NCBI GenBank assembly: GCA_043228905.1 | Contig: JBHGNT010000007.1 | Location: forward strand, 806,001-870,000 | Origin: Azolla caroliniana | Lineage: Eukaryota; Polypodiophyta | Direction of reading: 5' to 3' | DNA length: 64,000 nt | In this document: positions 21,047 through 30,788 of the stretch, in pieces | Layout of the letters: each line of letters starts with the position of its first letter | Numbering within the stretch: the first letter of the stretch is position 1 | The notes under the pieces: generated by a model | Told to the model about the DNA's origin: nothing | The model's input: the letters and a program-made list of their open reading frames with translations, nothing else | Database searches by the model: none | Translations under genes and position numbers: made by a program

Positions 21047-21514
21047 TGTTATGGGCATGACCATATAATATCCCGTGGTGAGAATTTACCGTAGTATTCT
21101 ATACACGTGCATAAGTGTGAGGTTTAAACGAGAGTGTAAAGAAGGGGAGGATTACTTTTAATCCTCGGGATTGAGACAACCCATTAGGCCAAGTGTGAAC
21201 TTGCCTGGGGGCCTTTGGTGTCACTATAAATATGAGCCTAGCCTAGCTACCCTCATTTCATCATCTCTTGACTACGTCGAAACTCTGTTTCATGGTGGGT
21301 AAACTCATGTAGTGAGCGTGCCAGCACCAGGTACGTCTTGATGCCACAACGGTGGTATGGGACGCCGATCAAGGCTCGAGTCTGTCTCGATCCCTTCGCT
21401 CAAGGGTAGTCAGGTGGATCGGTACCTGGCTTTCTCTCTCTCTCTCTCTCTCCTTTCTTATTTCATATATATTATATCCTCATCAGATGATTACATTAGG
21501 TCATCACTCTCACA
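21047..21514 (+). repeat. 3' LTR of Gypsy B
   Basis: Starts TGTTATGGGCATG. The right end is placed at CTCTCACA (21514) from the resemblance in length (468 bp) to the related 474-bp solo LTR at 35441-35914. Shared features are TATAAATATGAG, TAGCTACCCTCAT and GGTATGGGACG. No matching 5' LTR was recognised. Confidence 0.7.
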
Positions 21515-21519
21515 ACTCT

Positions 21520-22234
21520 ACCATCTTAATTTTTGGATTGCTACTCTTGCCAAGTACAAAGAGAGCTTGGACCTACCTTCACGATTCAATATGTTTGTTT
21601 CTCAACGTGAGAAGAGGAAAAGAAGAGGTATATTCACTACAAAACATAAGTAACACATATAGTTCTTGGGGAAAAGAAAGAGATACATTCACATTCTCAA
21701 GATAAGTGTCACCATAAACTCTTTCTGTTGCAAAAGGTTATCATTTTTAACAATAGTTCCACACATGGGCATTATATCATCTGTTCGCAAATATTGGATG
21801 TCACTTTAGTCACTTTATAGAATAACTAACAAAACCAGATTTGGCATCTTAATTTTGTGATTGCTACTTAGGCCAAGTAGAAAGAGACCTTGGGACCTAC
21901 CTTTATGATTCATCTCCTTGTTTCTCAAAGTGGGAAGAGGAAAGAAGAGGTATATTCACTCCAAAACATAAGTAACATAGGTAGTTATTGAGGAGAAAGA
22001 AGAGGTATATTCCCTCCAAAACATAAGTAACATATGTAGTTATTGAGGAGAAGGAAGAGGTATATTCATATTCATATTCATATTCATTTTCCGAACCTAG
22101 GCATTAATTTATCTAGTGGCCAATATTGGATGTCGCTTTAGTTACTTTATAGAATAGCTAACAAAACCACATCCAATCTTGTATACTTTGTTATTGATAC
22201 TCATGCTAAGTAAGGGGAGACTTTGAGACCTACC
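21520..22234. repeat. continuation of the ~0.32-kb repeat array
   Basis: The units are the same as at 8460-9792 (GGGCATTATATCATC at ~21768; a second, diverged unit at ~22090), with a short local triplication of GAGGTATATTC...CATAAGTAACAT at 21950-22060. The array is cut off at 22234 by the LTR of Copia D. Confidence 0.8.
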
Positions 22235-22618
22235 TGTTGAGATATCAGTCCCTCCAGAATGGGAATCGGAGAAGCCGGAGAAGAACGAGTCAGATCAGAG
22301 TGATCCGGAAGGATACCTGGAAGGGGTCTGGCTCGATTCGGCATGAACCGAAAGAGAGACAGATTTGTAAATATGTTTCTTATGGGCTATTAAGGCCACA
22401 TTTGTAAATATGTTTCTTATGGGCTATTGAAGCCACATTTGTAAATAGCCCGTAAGTTATATGAGTATAAATATAACTACGGCAAATGGGTAGTGTCTGG
22501 TGGCTATTATCAGTCTTGTTGTACAAAGAGAGAGAGAGGGAGAGGGAGAAAGAGAAAGATACAAAAAGCTTCTCTGTTGTAACCTCTAGTTGGCAAAGTC
22601 AGAGCTCGAGGTTGTTGC
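22235..22618 (+). repeat. Copia D 5' LTR, first part
   Basis: Starts TGTTGAGATATCAGTCCCTCC, the mirror of the E/F LTR termini (which read GGAGGGACC...CCAACA on the plus strand). It includes a ~40-bp direct duplication (TTTGTAAATATGTTTCTTATG) and TATA-like GAGTATAAATATAAC (~22463). It is interrupted at 22618 by chromovirus C and resumes at ~27564. Confidence 0.8.
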
Positions 22619-22685
22619 TATCAAGATTCGAACTCTTGACACGACCATGTTATAATCTAGTATTATGAGTTAACCAAGATATCTA
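22619..22685 (-). promoter_or_regulatory. tRNA-like B and A boxes, antisense in the C 5' LTR
   Basis: On the minus strand GTTCGAATC is a perfect B box (GWTCRANNC). It forms a T-arm-like hairpin at the very LTR end (8-bp arms TGTCAAGA/TCTTGACA, 7-nt loop). TGGTTAACTCA, 32 nt before the B box, is an A-box-like element with two mismatches. Confidence 0.5.
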
Positions 22686-22868
22686 GTACTAGTTATGTAT
22701 ATAATTGGTCCTTATTTTTTTGCTAGCATCATGTGCATAGTTGCTCCCTTGTAGTATTTATACTTGGCACATGCATGCATACCTACATGCTCTATTGTAG
22801 ATTCACATGCGTGCAACAAGTATGCATGCCATGTAGTATAAATAGAGGAGTTCACCTTGAAGGAATTC

Positions 22869-22879
22869 AAGGTGAACAA
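22869..22879 (+). promoter_or_regulatory. predicted transcript 5' end of C, self-primer segment
   Basis: AAGGTGAACAA begins 32 nt after the first T of TATAAATA, where a plant pol II start is expected. It is the exact complement of 22974-22984. It forms the 3' part of the inverted repeat. Confidence 0.6.
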
Positions 22880-22973
22880 CACCAGTTATGGAGTCTTTCC
22901 TTTAATACTATCTTCTTTCTTGTCCATTTGGTTATCTTCTTGCTTGTCTCTTGAGCTTATGATCCGTGACAGT

Positions 22974-22984
22974 TTGTTCACCTT
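22974..22984 (+). promoter_or_regulatory. primer site of chromovirus C (self-complementary)
   Basis: TTGTTCACCTT lies 2 nt after the LTR end and pairs over 11 nt without mismatch to the predicted transcript start. No tRNA-like TGG start is present at this position. Confidence 0.65.
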
Positions 22985-23021
22985 CCCATCCTCATAGCTC
23001 TCCCTCTCATAAGCCATAGCT

Positions 23022-24118
23022 ATGTCCGACTCAACTAGTGAGTTAGGCCAAATAATGGTAGCCTTACGACAACTGCAGCTTGAAAATGAAGCTCTTCGAA
23101 ATTCTTTACAAGAACTTCAAGTCGGTACCTCCCTATCCTCACAACCCCTGATCTTCTCCCACAACAACCTAGCCTAGAGCCCGATCTTCTACCAACATCT
23201 AGCCTAGCTTCGTCACAGTTTCTTGAGCCTAAGGTTAGCCTCCCAGAAAAATTTGATGGAACAAGGTCGCGTTTCCGAGGGTTCATCAACCAAGTTCGAC
23301 TTATCATTCGGCTACAACCTCAACGTTATGGAGATGGTCTTCGACAAGTCGGCCTTGTGGGCACCCTTCTCTCCGGTCCGGCCCAAGCTTGGTTTGCACC
23401 ATTGGTAGAAACCTCATCACCTTTATTGGAGGACTTTCCCGCCTTCCTCGCCGAGTTAGAGGCCACATTTGGAGAGACGGACCGACGACGGATAGCTCTT
23501 AACAAGATTTATGTACTCGAACAAGGTTCACGTGCAGCTTCGGTCTATGCTTCCGAATTTCGACAACTAGCATGCGACGTTAATTGGGATGATCAAGCTT
23601 TAGCTGATCACTTTCGGCGCGGCCTTCGAAGCAATGTCAAGAATCTTCTCTTAAACTTTCCGGAGCACACCTCGTTATCCCAAGCGATTTCACAAGCAGT
23701 CCATTGTGACAATCGTCTTTTCGAATTTCGCCAAGAAGAGCGCCGGACTTGGGTTCCACCTCATTCACTTCCACGCCACGCCCCGATCATACAACCCCAA
23801 GCATCCTCACACTCGCCTACTTCGGCAGATGCTCCTGTCCCCATGGAAATTGATCAAGCCCGATTTCGGCCATTGACTGATGTTGAACGACAATTTCGGC
23901 GGGCTAATGGCTTGTGCATGTATTGTGGCGCCTCCGGTCATGTCCTAGGAGTACTCGCCCACAATTCCATCGAGCTAACGGACCCCAACATCCGGAAAAC
24001 GACATTGTTCGGTTGCAGTAGGAGCCATGCAACTGGACATCTCTCGTCGCCCACATTCTCTTGGTTCCATTGCCGGACCATCAGGCAATTTCACATTGGA
24101 GGTATGGCTTTTGTTTAA
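23022..24118 (+). pseudogene. chromovirus C gag (one frameshift, broken zinc knuckle)
   Basis: ATG at 23022 opens with a leucine/glutamine coiled coil (IMVALRQLQLENEALRNSLQ). A frame change near 23140 is needed to reach the gag core (LPEKFDGTRSRFRGFINQVRLI; FPAFLAELEATFGETDRRR; CDVNWDDQALADHFRRGLR), which is open to 24118. The zinc knuckle begins CMYCGASGH but the fourth ligand Cys is not in place (VLGVLAHN follows), so the knuckle is probably lost. Closely parallels gag of A in order and motifs. Confidence 0.85.
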
Positions 24119-27100
24119 CTCTAGTTCCATTCAGTCTGTTGCTTTACTTGATTCTGGGGCATCTTCTTGCTTCATCGACGTCGCGTTTGCCCAAGCACAT
24201 GGCCTACCTGTCATTGGCCTCTCAAAACCCATTCCAGTTGAAGCCATCGACGGGTGCGTCCTCTCGTCAGGTGCAATTACTCAAGCTACAATCCCATTAG
24301 GGCTTCGGGTGGGCTCACACCAGGAGGAGCTCACCTTTTACCTCATCGCATCTCCTCGACATCCGATCGTCTTAGGACTAACGTTGTTGGAGGCGCACAA
24401 TCCAATAGTATATTGGTGCAACTGCACGATCACATTTAGCAAGCCAAGATGCTCATGCAAAAGTATGAAGGTAAATTTAGTTTCCTATCCTTCAGAGACG
24501 GTCGACTCCGAATTGACTACCCCAGCATCGGTCCAGGATGGGTTTGTTTGTGGCGCCATTTCTAACACACTCCATGTTATTCCCGAAAAATACCAACACT
24601 TCTCCGACGTATTTGAAAAATGTAATGCTGATCGTTTGCCTGAACACCGGCTCTACGACTGTCCGATTGATCTTCAAGAAGGTGTGTGTCCACCCTTTGG
24701 TCCTCTATATGCGTTGTCTGCACCAGAGTTGAAGGCCCTTCGTGTGTATCTCGATGAGAACCTCGAGAAAGGATTTATTCAACCTTCTAAGTCACTAGCC
24801 AGGGCCCCCATTTTATTTGTGAAGAAGAAGGACGACTCTCTACGCTTATGCGTCGACTACCGAGGTCTCAACAAACTCACTGTTCGCAACCGCTATCTGC
24901 TACCTCTGATCCCCGAACTCCTTGATCGGCTCCGAGTTGCGCATGTCTTCTCCAAAGTTGATTTGCGTGGAACGTACAATCTAGTACGCATCAAGCCGGG
25001 GGATGAATGGAAAACCGCATTTCGAACACGGTATGGGCATTTCGAATACAAGGTAATGCCTTTTGGTCTTACTAACGCTCCCGTAGTTTTTCAACATATG
25101 ATGAACGATATTTTCCGGGAATATCTTGATCTTTTTGTTGTCATTTACCTCGATGATATTCTCATTTTCTCGCCAAACATGGAGGAGCACACTCACCAAG
25201 TCCGATTAGTTCTTGCCAAACTTCGCGAGAATGGCCTTTATGCCAAAGGCGAGAAATGCGAGTTCGACCGTACCTCGATCGAATTTCTGGGCTACATCAT
25301 CTCGCCCACTAGCATCACCATGGATATGAAGAAGGTCTCTGTCATTCAGGCGTGGGCGACTCCAAGGCGACTTAAAGATGTGCAATCCTTCCTCTGCTTC
25401 GCGAATTTTTACCGTTGCTTCATCAAGGGGTTTTCCACCCTAGCACAACCTCTTATCGCTCTCACCCATAAAGGCACTCCATTTTTATGGACCTCGGAGG
25501 CACAAAATGCGTTCGACTCACTCAAACACGCATTTATCACTGCCTCGGTGCTGCTACATGCCTACCCCACAAAACCCTTCCAAGTCGAAACCGATGCCTC
25601 TGACTTTGCCATTGGCGCCATCTTATCCCAGGCAGATGACAAAAACCTAATGCACCCAGTGGCTTACTATTCCCAAAAATTTACGGCATCCGAAATCAAT
25701 TATCCCATTTACGACAAGGAGCTTGCTGCTATCATTGCTGCCTTTGAAGAATGGCGACCCTACTTGGCCGGCGCACAACATCGTGTCCAGGTAGTGACTG
25801 ATCATAAAAATTTAGTTTATTTTTCCACCACTCGTACTTTGAATCGAAGGCAGGTCCGTTGGTCGACATTTCTCGCCGACTACAATTTTGAGATCGTATT
25901 TCGACCTGGTGGCCAACATGGGAAGGCTGATGCCCTTTCTCGCCGAGCTGACCTTGCACTCTGCCCTGGGGATGCTGCTTATGCTCAACAATCTAGATGT
26001 TTGTTGAAACTCGACCAATTGCATCTTTTTGCCACTTGTATGTTGCAGGATGATTCTTTACTCCAACAAATCACTGATGCATCCAAGACCGATGTGTTCG
26101 CCAACGAGATTCGAGATAGTCTGCAAAACCCCTCCAAGGCGACCAAAAGGAAGGATCTTGACACCTTCACCATACAAGAGGGTTTGTTGTTCCGAGATCA
26201 TCTCTTATACGTCCTAGAGGGCCCATGTCGCACCCGGGTGTTGCGGGAATGCCACGATGACCCACTTGCAGGTCATTTCGGGGTTGTGAAAACCCTCGAG
26301 CTAATCTCTCGGGGGTATTGGTGGCCACAACCATGGAAGTTGGTCAAAGAATATATAAAGAGTTGTGAGGTTTGTGCTCGCTACAAAGCCATTCATCATT
26401 GGCCATACGACTTACTACAGCCACTTCCATGTCCTCGTCGTCCTTGGGCCTCTATCTCTATGGACCTGATAACTGATCTACCCTTGGTCAATAGCTATGA
26501 CTCGGTGTTGGTCGTTGTCGATCGGTTTACGAAGATGGCTCACTTCACTCCCTTTTTTGCCAACTACGGTTTACATCCTTGCTTCAACATTTCCCTTCCT
26601 ACCACTTCCGTGAACCCTTCGGCGGAGGATCGCGCCCGCATTTTGGAAGAACTACATCATGATTTATCCTTGGGGCTTAGTCTTGCTAGTGAACGATACA
26701 AGAAGCAGGCTGATCACCATCGATCTTCCACTCCACACTTTGTCGTTGGAGACATGGTCTGGTTGTTACGTCGACACATCTCTACTACTCATCCATGTGT
26801 GAAACTTGATTACAAGAAGTTGGGACCATTGCGTATCATCGAGTGCATCAATCCCGTCGCCTTCCGGCTCGCCCTTCCATCCCACTTCTGGATTCACGAT
26901 GTTTTTCATGTCTCCCTCCTCGAACCCCATTATGCTTCACAACTCCTAGGACGTCAAGCCCCACCACCACCACCTGTGCAATTGACGACAGGGGAGGAAT
27001 ACGAGGTCGACCAAATCCTTGACTCGTGTTGGCACCGTCGACACTTGCAATACCTCGTCCTATGGAGGGGTTACCCCATGTTTGAGGCCACATGGGAACC

Positions 27101-27242
27101 ATCGGCAAATTTACAAAATGCCCCAGAGGTCGTCCAAGATTTTCATCACCGATATCCTCACAAACCAGCGGCCGATTTGGGAAGGCGGCGTAGGAGGGGG
27201 GATAATGTCAAGATTCGAACTCTTGACACGACCATGTTATAA
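24027..27242 (+). pseudogene. chromovirus C pol, open but lacking the integrase core
   Basis: 1071 codons without a stop. Protease LLDSGASSCFID (~24145). RT with [24 protein letters not shown] and YLDDILIFS (~25147). RNase H ETDASDFAIGAILS. Integrase zinc finger (CHDDPLAGHFG ... CEVCARYK) and the first Asp of the core (SMDLITDLP). At ~26560 VVDRFTKMAHFTPF runs straight into FANYGLHPCFNISLP, a segment normally ~100 residues further on. The second Asp and the Glu of the DDE triad are gone, with the reading frame kept. The chromodomain (EYEVDQILDSCW...LVLWRGYP...ATWEP) is complete. The protein could still reverse-transcribe but not integrate by itself. Confidence 0.9.
27193..27205 (+). promoter_or_regulatory. 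polypurine tract of chromovirus C
   Basis: AGGAGGGGGGATAA directly before the 3' LTR (TGTCAAGATT). Confidence 0.8.
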
Positions 27243-27558
27243 TCTAGTATTATGAGTTAACCAAGATATCTAGTATTAGTTATGTATGTAATTGGTCCTT
27301 ATTATTTTGCTAGCATCATGTGCATAGTTGCTCTGTTGTAGTATTTACACTTGGCACATGCATGCATACCTACATGCTCTATTGTAGATTCACATGCGTA
27401 CAACAAGTATGCATGCCATGTAGTATAAATCGAGGAGTTCACCTTGTAGGAATTCAAGGTGAACAACACCAATTATGGAGTCTTTCCTTTAATACTATCT
27501 TCTTTCTTGTCCATTTGGTTATCTTCTTGCTTGTCTCTTGAGCTTATGATCCGTGACA
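27206..27558 (+). repeat. 3' LTR of chromovirus C
   Basis: 353 bp with intact TG start. It carries the same TATA/inverted-repeat block (~27424-27465) and the antisense tRNA-like module (27206-27272). Differences from the 5' LTR are few, including a substitution in the left half of the inverted repeat (CTTGTAGG for CTTGAAGG). Confidence 0.95.
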
Positions 27559-27563
27559 GTTGG

Positions 27564-27775
27564 TTCTGAGTCTCAAATTGTTGTACCTCTCCTCTATAGT
27601 GATCCTGTTTAGAGTTCTGAGAACTGTCGTGGTTTTTCCCGATTAGGGTTTTCCACGTTAACATCCTCTGTCATGTTGTCTTAATTGTATAAGTGCATTC
27701 TATCTATTGTTTTATTTCTCGTTTCTTCCATCGAGAGATTGAGACTCGGTTGTGGCCGAGCACTCTTTCTATCCA
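27564..27775 (+). repeat. Copia D 5' LTR, second part
   Basis: Continues 22235-22618 after removal of C, for a joined length of ~596 bp, like the related LTRs of E, F and the solo at 31 kb. It ends in the family hairpin CTCGGTTGTGGCCGAG (27753-27768) and CTATCCA. Confidence 0.8.
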
Positions 27776-27777
27776 TT

Positions 27778-27789
27778 TGGTATCATAGC
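27778..27789 (+). promoter_or_regulatory. primer binding site of Copia D
   Basis: TGGTATCATAGC, the initiator-Met complement with one mismatch (G to T at position 9), just after the LTR. Confidence 0.75.
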
Positions 27790-27930
27790 ATGGAAGATCC
27801 ATTTGGCGACATGTTCAAGTTCATCGGCTCCAATTACCCAGTGTGGAAGTCGAAGATAAGGGTCATGTTCATGGTCAAAGATCTTTGGATGCCGGTATAG
27901 TTTGGAGACAAAAGACCAGATAAAATCGAT
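27790..27930 (+). pseudogene. Copia D gag N-terminus
   Basis: MEDPFGDMFKFIGSNYPVWK, the same opening as gag of E (MEESFGGMFKLTGSNYSVWK). A stop occurs after KDLWMPV, then FGDKRPDKID. Similarity ends near 27930. Confidence 0.8.
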
Positions 27931-28715
27931 GCCGCTATCATGAAATATATGTCACTATGTGCGGATCGTGAGGCGGAACCGCCAGGGTTATGGAATGGAA
28001 GGAATTACAGCTCACACACACAACACAATCAAGATTTACACATAAGACACATAGATGAAAGAAATCATTCGTTTATGTCAAAATAATAGATTCTTTTATA
28101 ATATAAGAATCATGTTACAACGGGTTGGATGTGAATATGAAGGATTGTTTATAAAGGAATGGGGGAAGAGAGGTGGAGAAAAGAAGAGAGTGGAATATAG
28201 GAGTTCTTTTGTTGATGGTGCCTCTTGATGTTGTTGATCCTTTTTCTTATGCGTTCCAATTGAGTAGAGCTTCCATGTTCCTCCTCCCTCCGCCCTTCTT
28301 CTTAAAATGAGCTCATATTATAGGTTTAGGATTTCTTGCTTCCTTTCTCTCTTTTTTCGTAAAAGTTTGTCTATATAAGTTGAGTTTCTATTTATCACTA
28401 TTTCTGTTCTGTAATGTCAAATCTGACATGCAAGATATTCTTAGAAAGCTCTTTCTAGTAGCGTTCTTATGCATATTTCCTTTTCTAATTTGGACATTGG
28501 GTGAGGAAATTACGAGCTTTTTACTTGACCTTGCTCCTCATATCCACGCCTAGCTTTTCTTTTCCCATCTTTTTCTCTACTTTCGAAAACCACTTCTAAC
28601 TTTTTATCCTTTCATTTATTACAATAGTTGATTTAACAACATTAGTTTATTTGGACTACTATTTTATTCTCTTTTGAGGGTGGTTTTGCACTATGTGTTG
28701 AAAACATCAGGACAC
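27930..28715. other. unidentified ~0.8-kb insertion in Copia D gag
   Basis: It separates two adjacent parts of gag (KID at ~27930 and VMHMKTTTYIRCFIDMSLYNNF at ~28718-28794, continuous in element E). The sequence is AT-rich, without a long ORF. No terminal repeats or TSD were recognised. Confidence 0.5.
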
Positions 28716-28717
28716 CG

Positions 28718-28794
28718 CGAACTGGGGGTGATGCATATGAAGACGACGACATACATTCGATGCTTCATCGACATGAGCCTGTACAACAACTTTT
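28718..28794 (+). pseudogene. Copia D gag, second fragment
   Basis: VMHMKTTTYIRCFIDMSLYNNF followed by a stop. It matches element E gag (VMHMNTTAYIRCFIDMSLYNNF) and ends exactly where the foldback at 28795 starts. No further D sequence or 3' LTR is seen in the window. Confidence 0.75.
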
Positions 28795-28983
28795 AAAGCC
28801 TCAATTTTAAACAGGAATTCGATACGGCGTACCGAGTTCTTATTTAAAGGCCTCTCCTTACACACAAGCTCGATACGACGTATCAAGTTTGTGTTTCCAA
28901 TAGAGCTTTAAACACAAACTCGATACACCTTTAAAAAGGAACTCGATACGCCGTATCGAGTTCTTGTTTAAAATAGAGGCTTT
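28795..28983. repeat. 189-bp foldback (MITE-like) with nested palindromes
   Basis: Terminal inverted repeats of ~55 bp start AAAGCCTC and end GAGGCTTT. Each contains a further palindrome built on GATACGSCGTATC. The copy at 28939-28963 is perfect (12-nt arms GAACTCGATACG, single central C). A third copy at 28870-28885 and an inner pair of arms (ACACAAGCTCGATAC / CACAAACTCGATAC) give a fold within a fold. Confidence 0.75.
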
Positions 28984-29081
28984 TAAACAATCAAGTTTGT
29001 GTTTGAATCAGGACCTATGTATATTTGGACATGGCTGGAAAAGATACAAAACATGAAGTGTCTGTATAGTTAGGTGCATAC

Positions 29082-29116
29082 CTGGAGTCCGTGTGCTCAA
29101 TCTTCTTGGAAGACAT
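29082..29116 (-). CDS. possible first coding exon of a truncated host gene
   Basis: ATG at 29114-29116 opens MSSKKIEHTDSR and runs into CAG|GTATGC (donor at 29081). Upstream on the same strand is a plausible leader of ~110 nt and a TATA box. To the left, where later exons would lie, only the foldback and Copia D sequence is found, so this would be an orphaned promoter plus exon. The protein family is not recognised. The exon call rests on signals only. Confidence 0.3.
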
Positions 29117-29250
29117 GATTTTCGTGCTTGCTGGTGATAGGGAGATGGTCGCGTGCTCTTGCGTTTGTGATACTCTGTGTGCTCTTGGGCTCTAAGTGCT
29201 CTATGTGCTCGATTGCGCGTGTGAGATCCCATAAATGACGAGGTCCTCCT

Positions 29251-29257
29251 ATTTATA
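29251..29257 (-). promoter_or_regulatory. TATA box before the orphan exon
   Basis: The coding strand reads CCCTATAAATAGGAGG, a strong plant-type TATA context ~140 bp before the ATG. Confidence 0.45.
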
Positions 29258-29259
29258 GG

Positions 29260-30005
29260 GCTTTAAAACCATGGTTAAAGTAACTATAGTTAGTCTTCCA
29301 AAGTTGGTTTACATGCAAGTTAGTTCCCCTACATTAGCTAGTTGTTAGTACAGTTTGGTTAGTACAAAGTCACGACATAGGGGATTAGCACTAAATGATT
29401 ATGAACTTATGATTAAAGTGAAATAAATAAAGGAATAAATTAATATATCTCCCAGATGGGGGATTAACACTTCCAAATGATTATGATCTTCATGAATGAA
29501 CCAATGATTGAAGACTGGAAACAAACATATTTATGACTCTCTAATGGTTATGAATGTATACTATATGTATGTAAAGTCTATATATATTTTATTTAATACA
29601 CATTATGGGAATAGCAAGTTGATTTACACATGGGGAATGACACTTTTAAATGATTGTGATCTTCATTATTGAACTATTTGTAATAATATACTATTTGTAT
29701 ACAGTAAATTAAATTTTAAATATAGACTATATAATTAATAAGGTACAAAATAAAATTTATGTCCATTATAATGACAAATGTATAGATTTATTTATATAAT
29801 TAATAAAATATATTTTATATAATAATAATATCTTTCTTTATAATATTATTTGTTTATTTTATATAATAATAAATAATATAGACATTAAATTGAGGGAGCT
29901 TATGTATATAGAGGCACTTATCATTTGTTTCAATCTCTTATATTAGATTAAGCACATAATTTTGAGACCTTTTATGGAACTTAAGCCATTAGTGAAAACT
30001 CACCG
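29260..30005. other. AT-rich DNA, no gene seen
   Basis: TATATAATAATA-type low-complexity sequence, especially 29680-29890. Nothing recognisable. Confidence 0.6.
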
Positions 30006-30008
30006 TTT

Positions 30009-30266
30009 TTGGTTGAAGAGTATTGTCTGTCGACAAATACATCATATTCCGTCGAAGAAGATTGTTTGAGCTCATCTTCTCCTATACCTCATGTGAATAA
30101 CGACTCATGTGAAGAGTTCTCTATCGAAGAATACGATGTCAATAAAGATACAAACAATGAAGGTAATGCCAATGAAACATCGAAGATCATGGGTGGTCAA
30201 CCTAACAACAACGTAATTGACTCTAATGTGGCTACCCCTATTTCTACTCAAGAAAAGAAATCGTGA
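30009..30266 (+). other. acidic Ser/Asn-rich ORF of unknown origin
   Basis: 85 codons (VEEYCLSTNTSYSVEEDCLS ... ISTQEKKS), low complexity and acidic. It could be a remnant of a retroelement linker between integrase and RT, or chance. The stretch after its stop (LVTSDKQLGFEDWIM) is not recognised either. Confidence 0.2.
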
Positions 30267-30419
30267 AGCCCTATGCATCTTAGAAGAATCCCACGTAGAA
30301 TTCATTTGGCTAGATTTAACTTGGTGACATCAGATAAGCAACTTGGATTTGAGGATTGGATTATGAGACATCAAATAGGATATATTGGATTTCGATGCTT
30401 GAATGAACGATAGAAGAGT

Positions 30420-30788
30420 AGATATCACGACTCCACCATAAGTTTATAGGTCCAAGATTGTCTCTTTGTCTATAGTAATATTATTCTTGATAGTACTTAA
30501 TACTACAAGGTGTCCTCTTACTTGGCATGAGTATGAATCACAAAGTATAGATTGGATAGGTGGTTCTGTTGGCCATTATATAAAGTGAACAAATTGTCGT
30601 GGAATATCAAATGTCATGTATGGCTAACCATCCTCATGGAATGTTTGCTAGACAACACGAGTATCAATCACGAGGTTAGGATGCGATACTACTAGAGTGG
30701 CAAGGTTGGTTGGTCTATAAAGTGAATAAAGCATCATCGAGTTTACATCCTTCCGAAATATCCTATATATTCTCGAATATCAAAGTTG
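30420..30788. repeat. array-type dispersed repeat
   Basis: Contains CCTCTTACTTGGCATGAGTATGAATCAC, TTGGCCATTATATAAAGTGAAC (spread over the segment) and related words that also occur at 62460-62560 and 63355-63450. Confidence 0.65.

Larger units (their letters stand above)
22619..22971 (+). repeat. 5' LTR of chromovirus C
   Basis: 353 bp, the same length as the 3' copy, with a handful of substitutions. The TATA box TATAAATA is at 22837-22844. A perfect inverted repeat with 12-bp arms (GTTCACCTTGAA/TTCAAGGTGAAC) and a 4-nt loop is at 22850-22877. Confidence 0.95.
22619..27558 (+). mobile_element. chromovirus (Ty3/Gypsy) C
   Basis: A 4.9-kb element with two 353-bp LTRs, termini TGTCA...TGACA (the 5' copy has TA for TG) and a near-perfect target duplication GTTGC (22614-22618)/GTTGG (27559-27563). 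It carries gag, a 1071-codon open pol with protease, RT, RNase H and chromodomain, and a polypurine tract, but the integrase core is deleted in frame. It lies inside the 5' LTR of Copia D. Like A it has no tRNA primer site. Confidence 0.93.
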
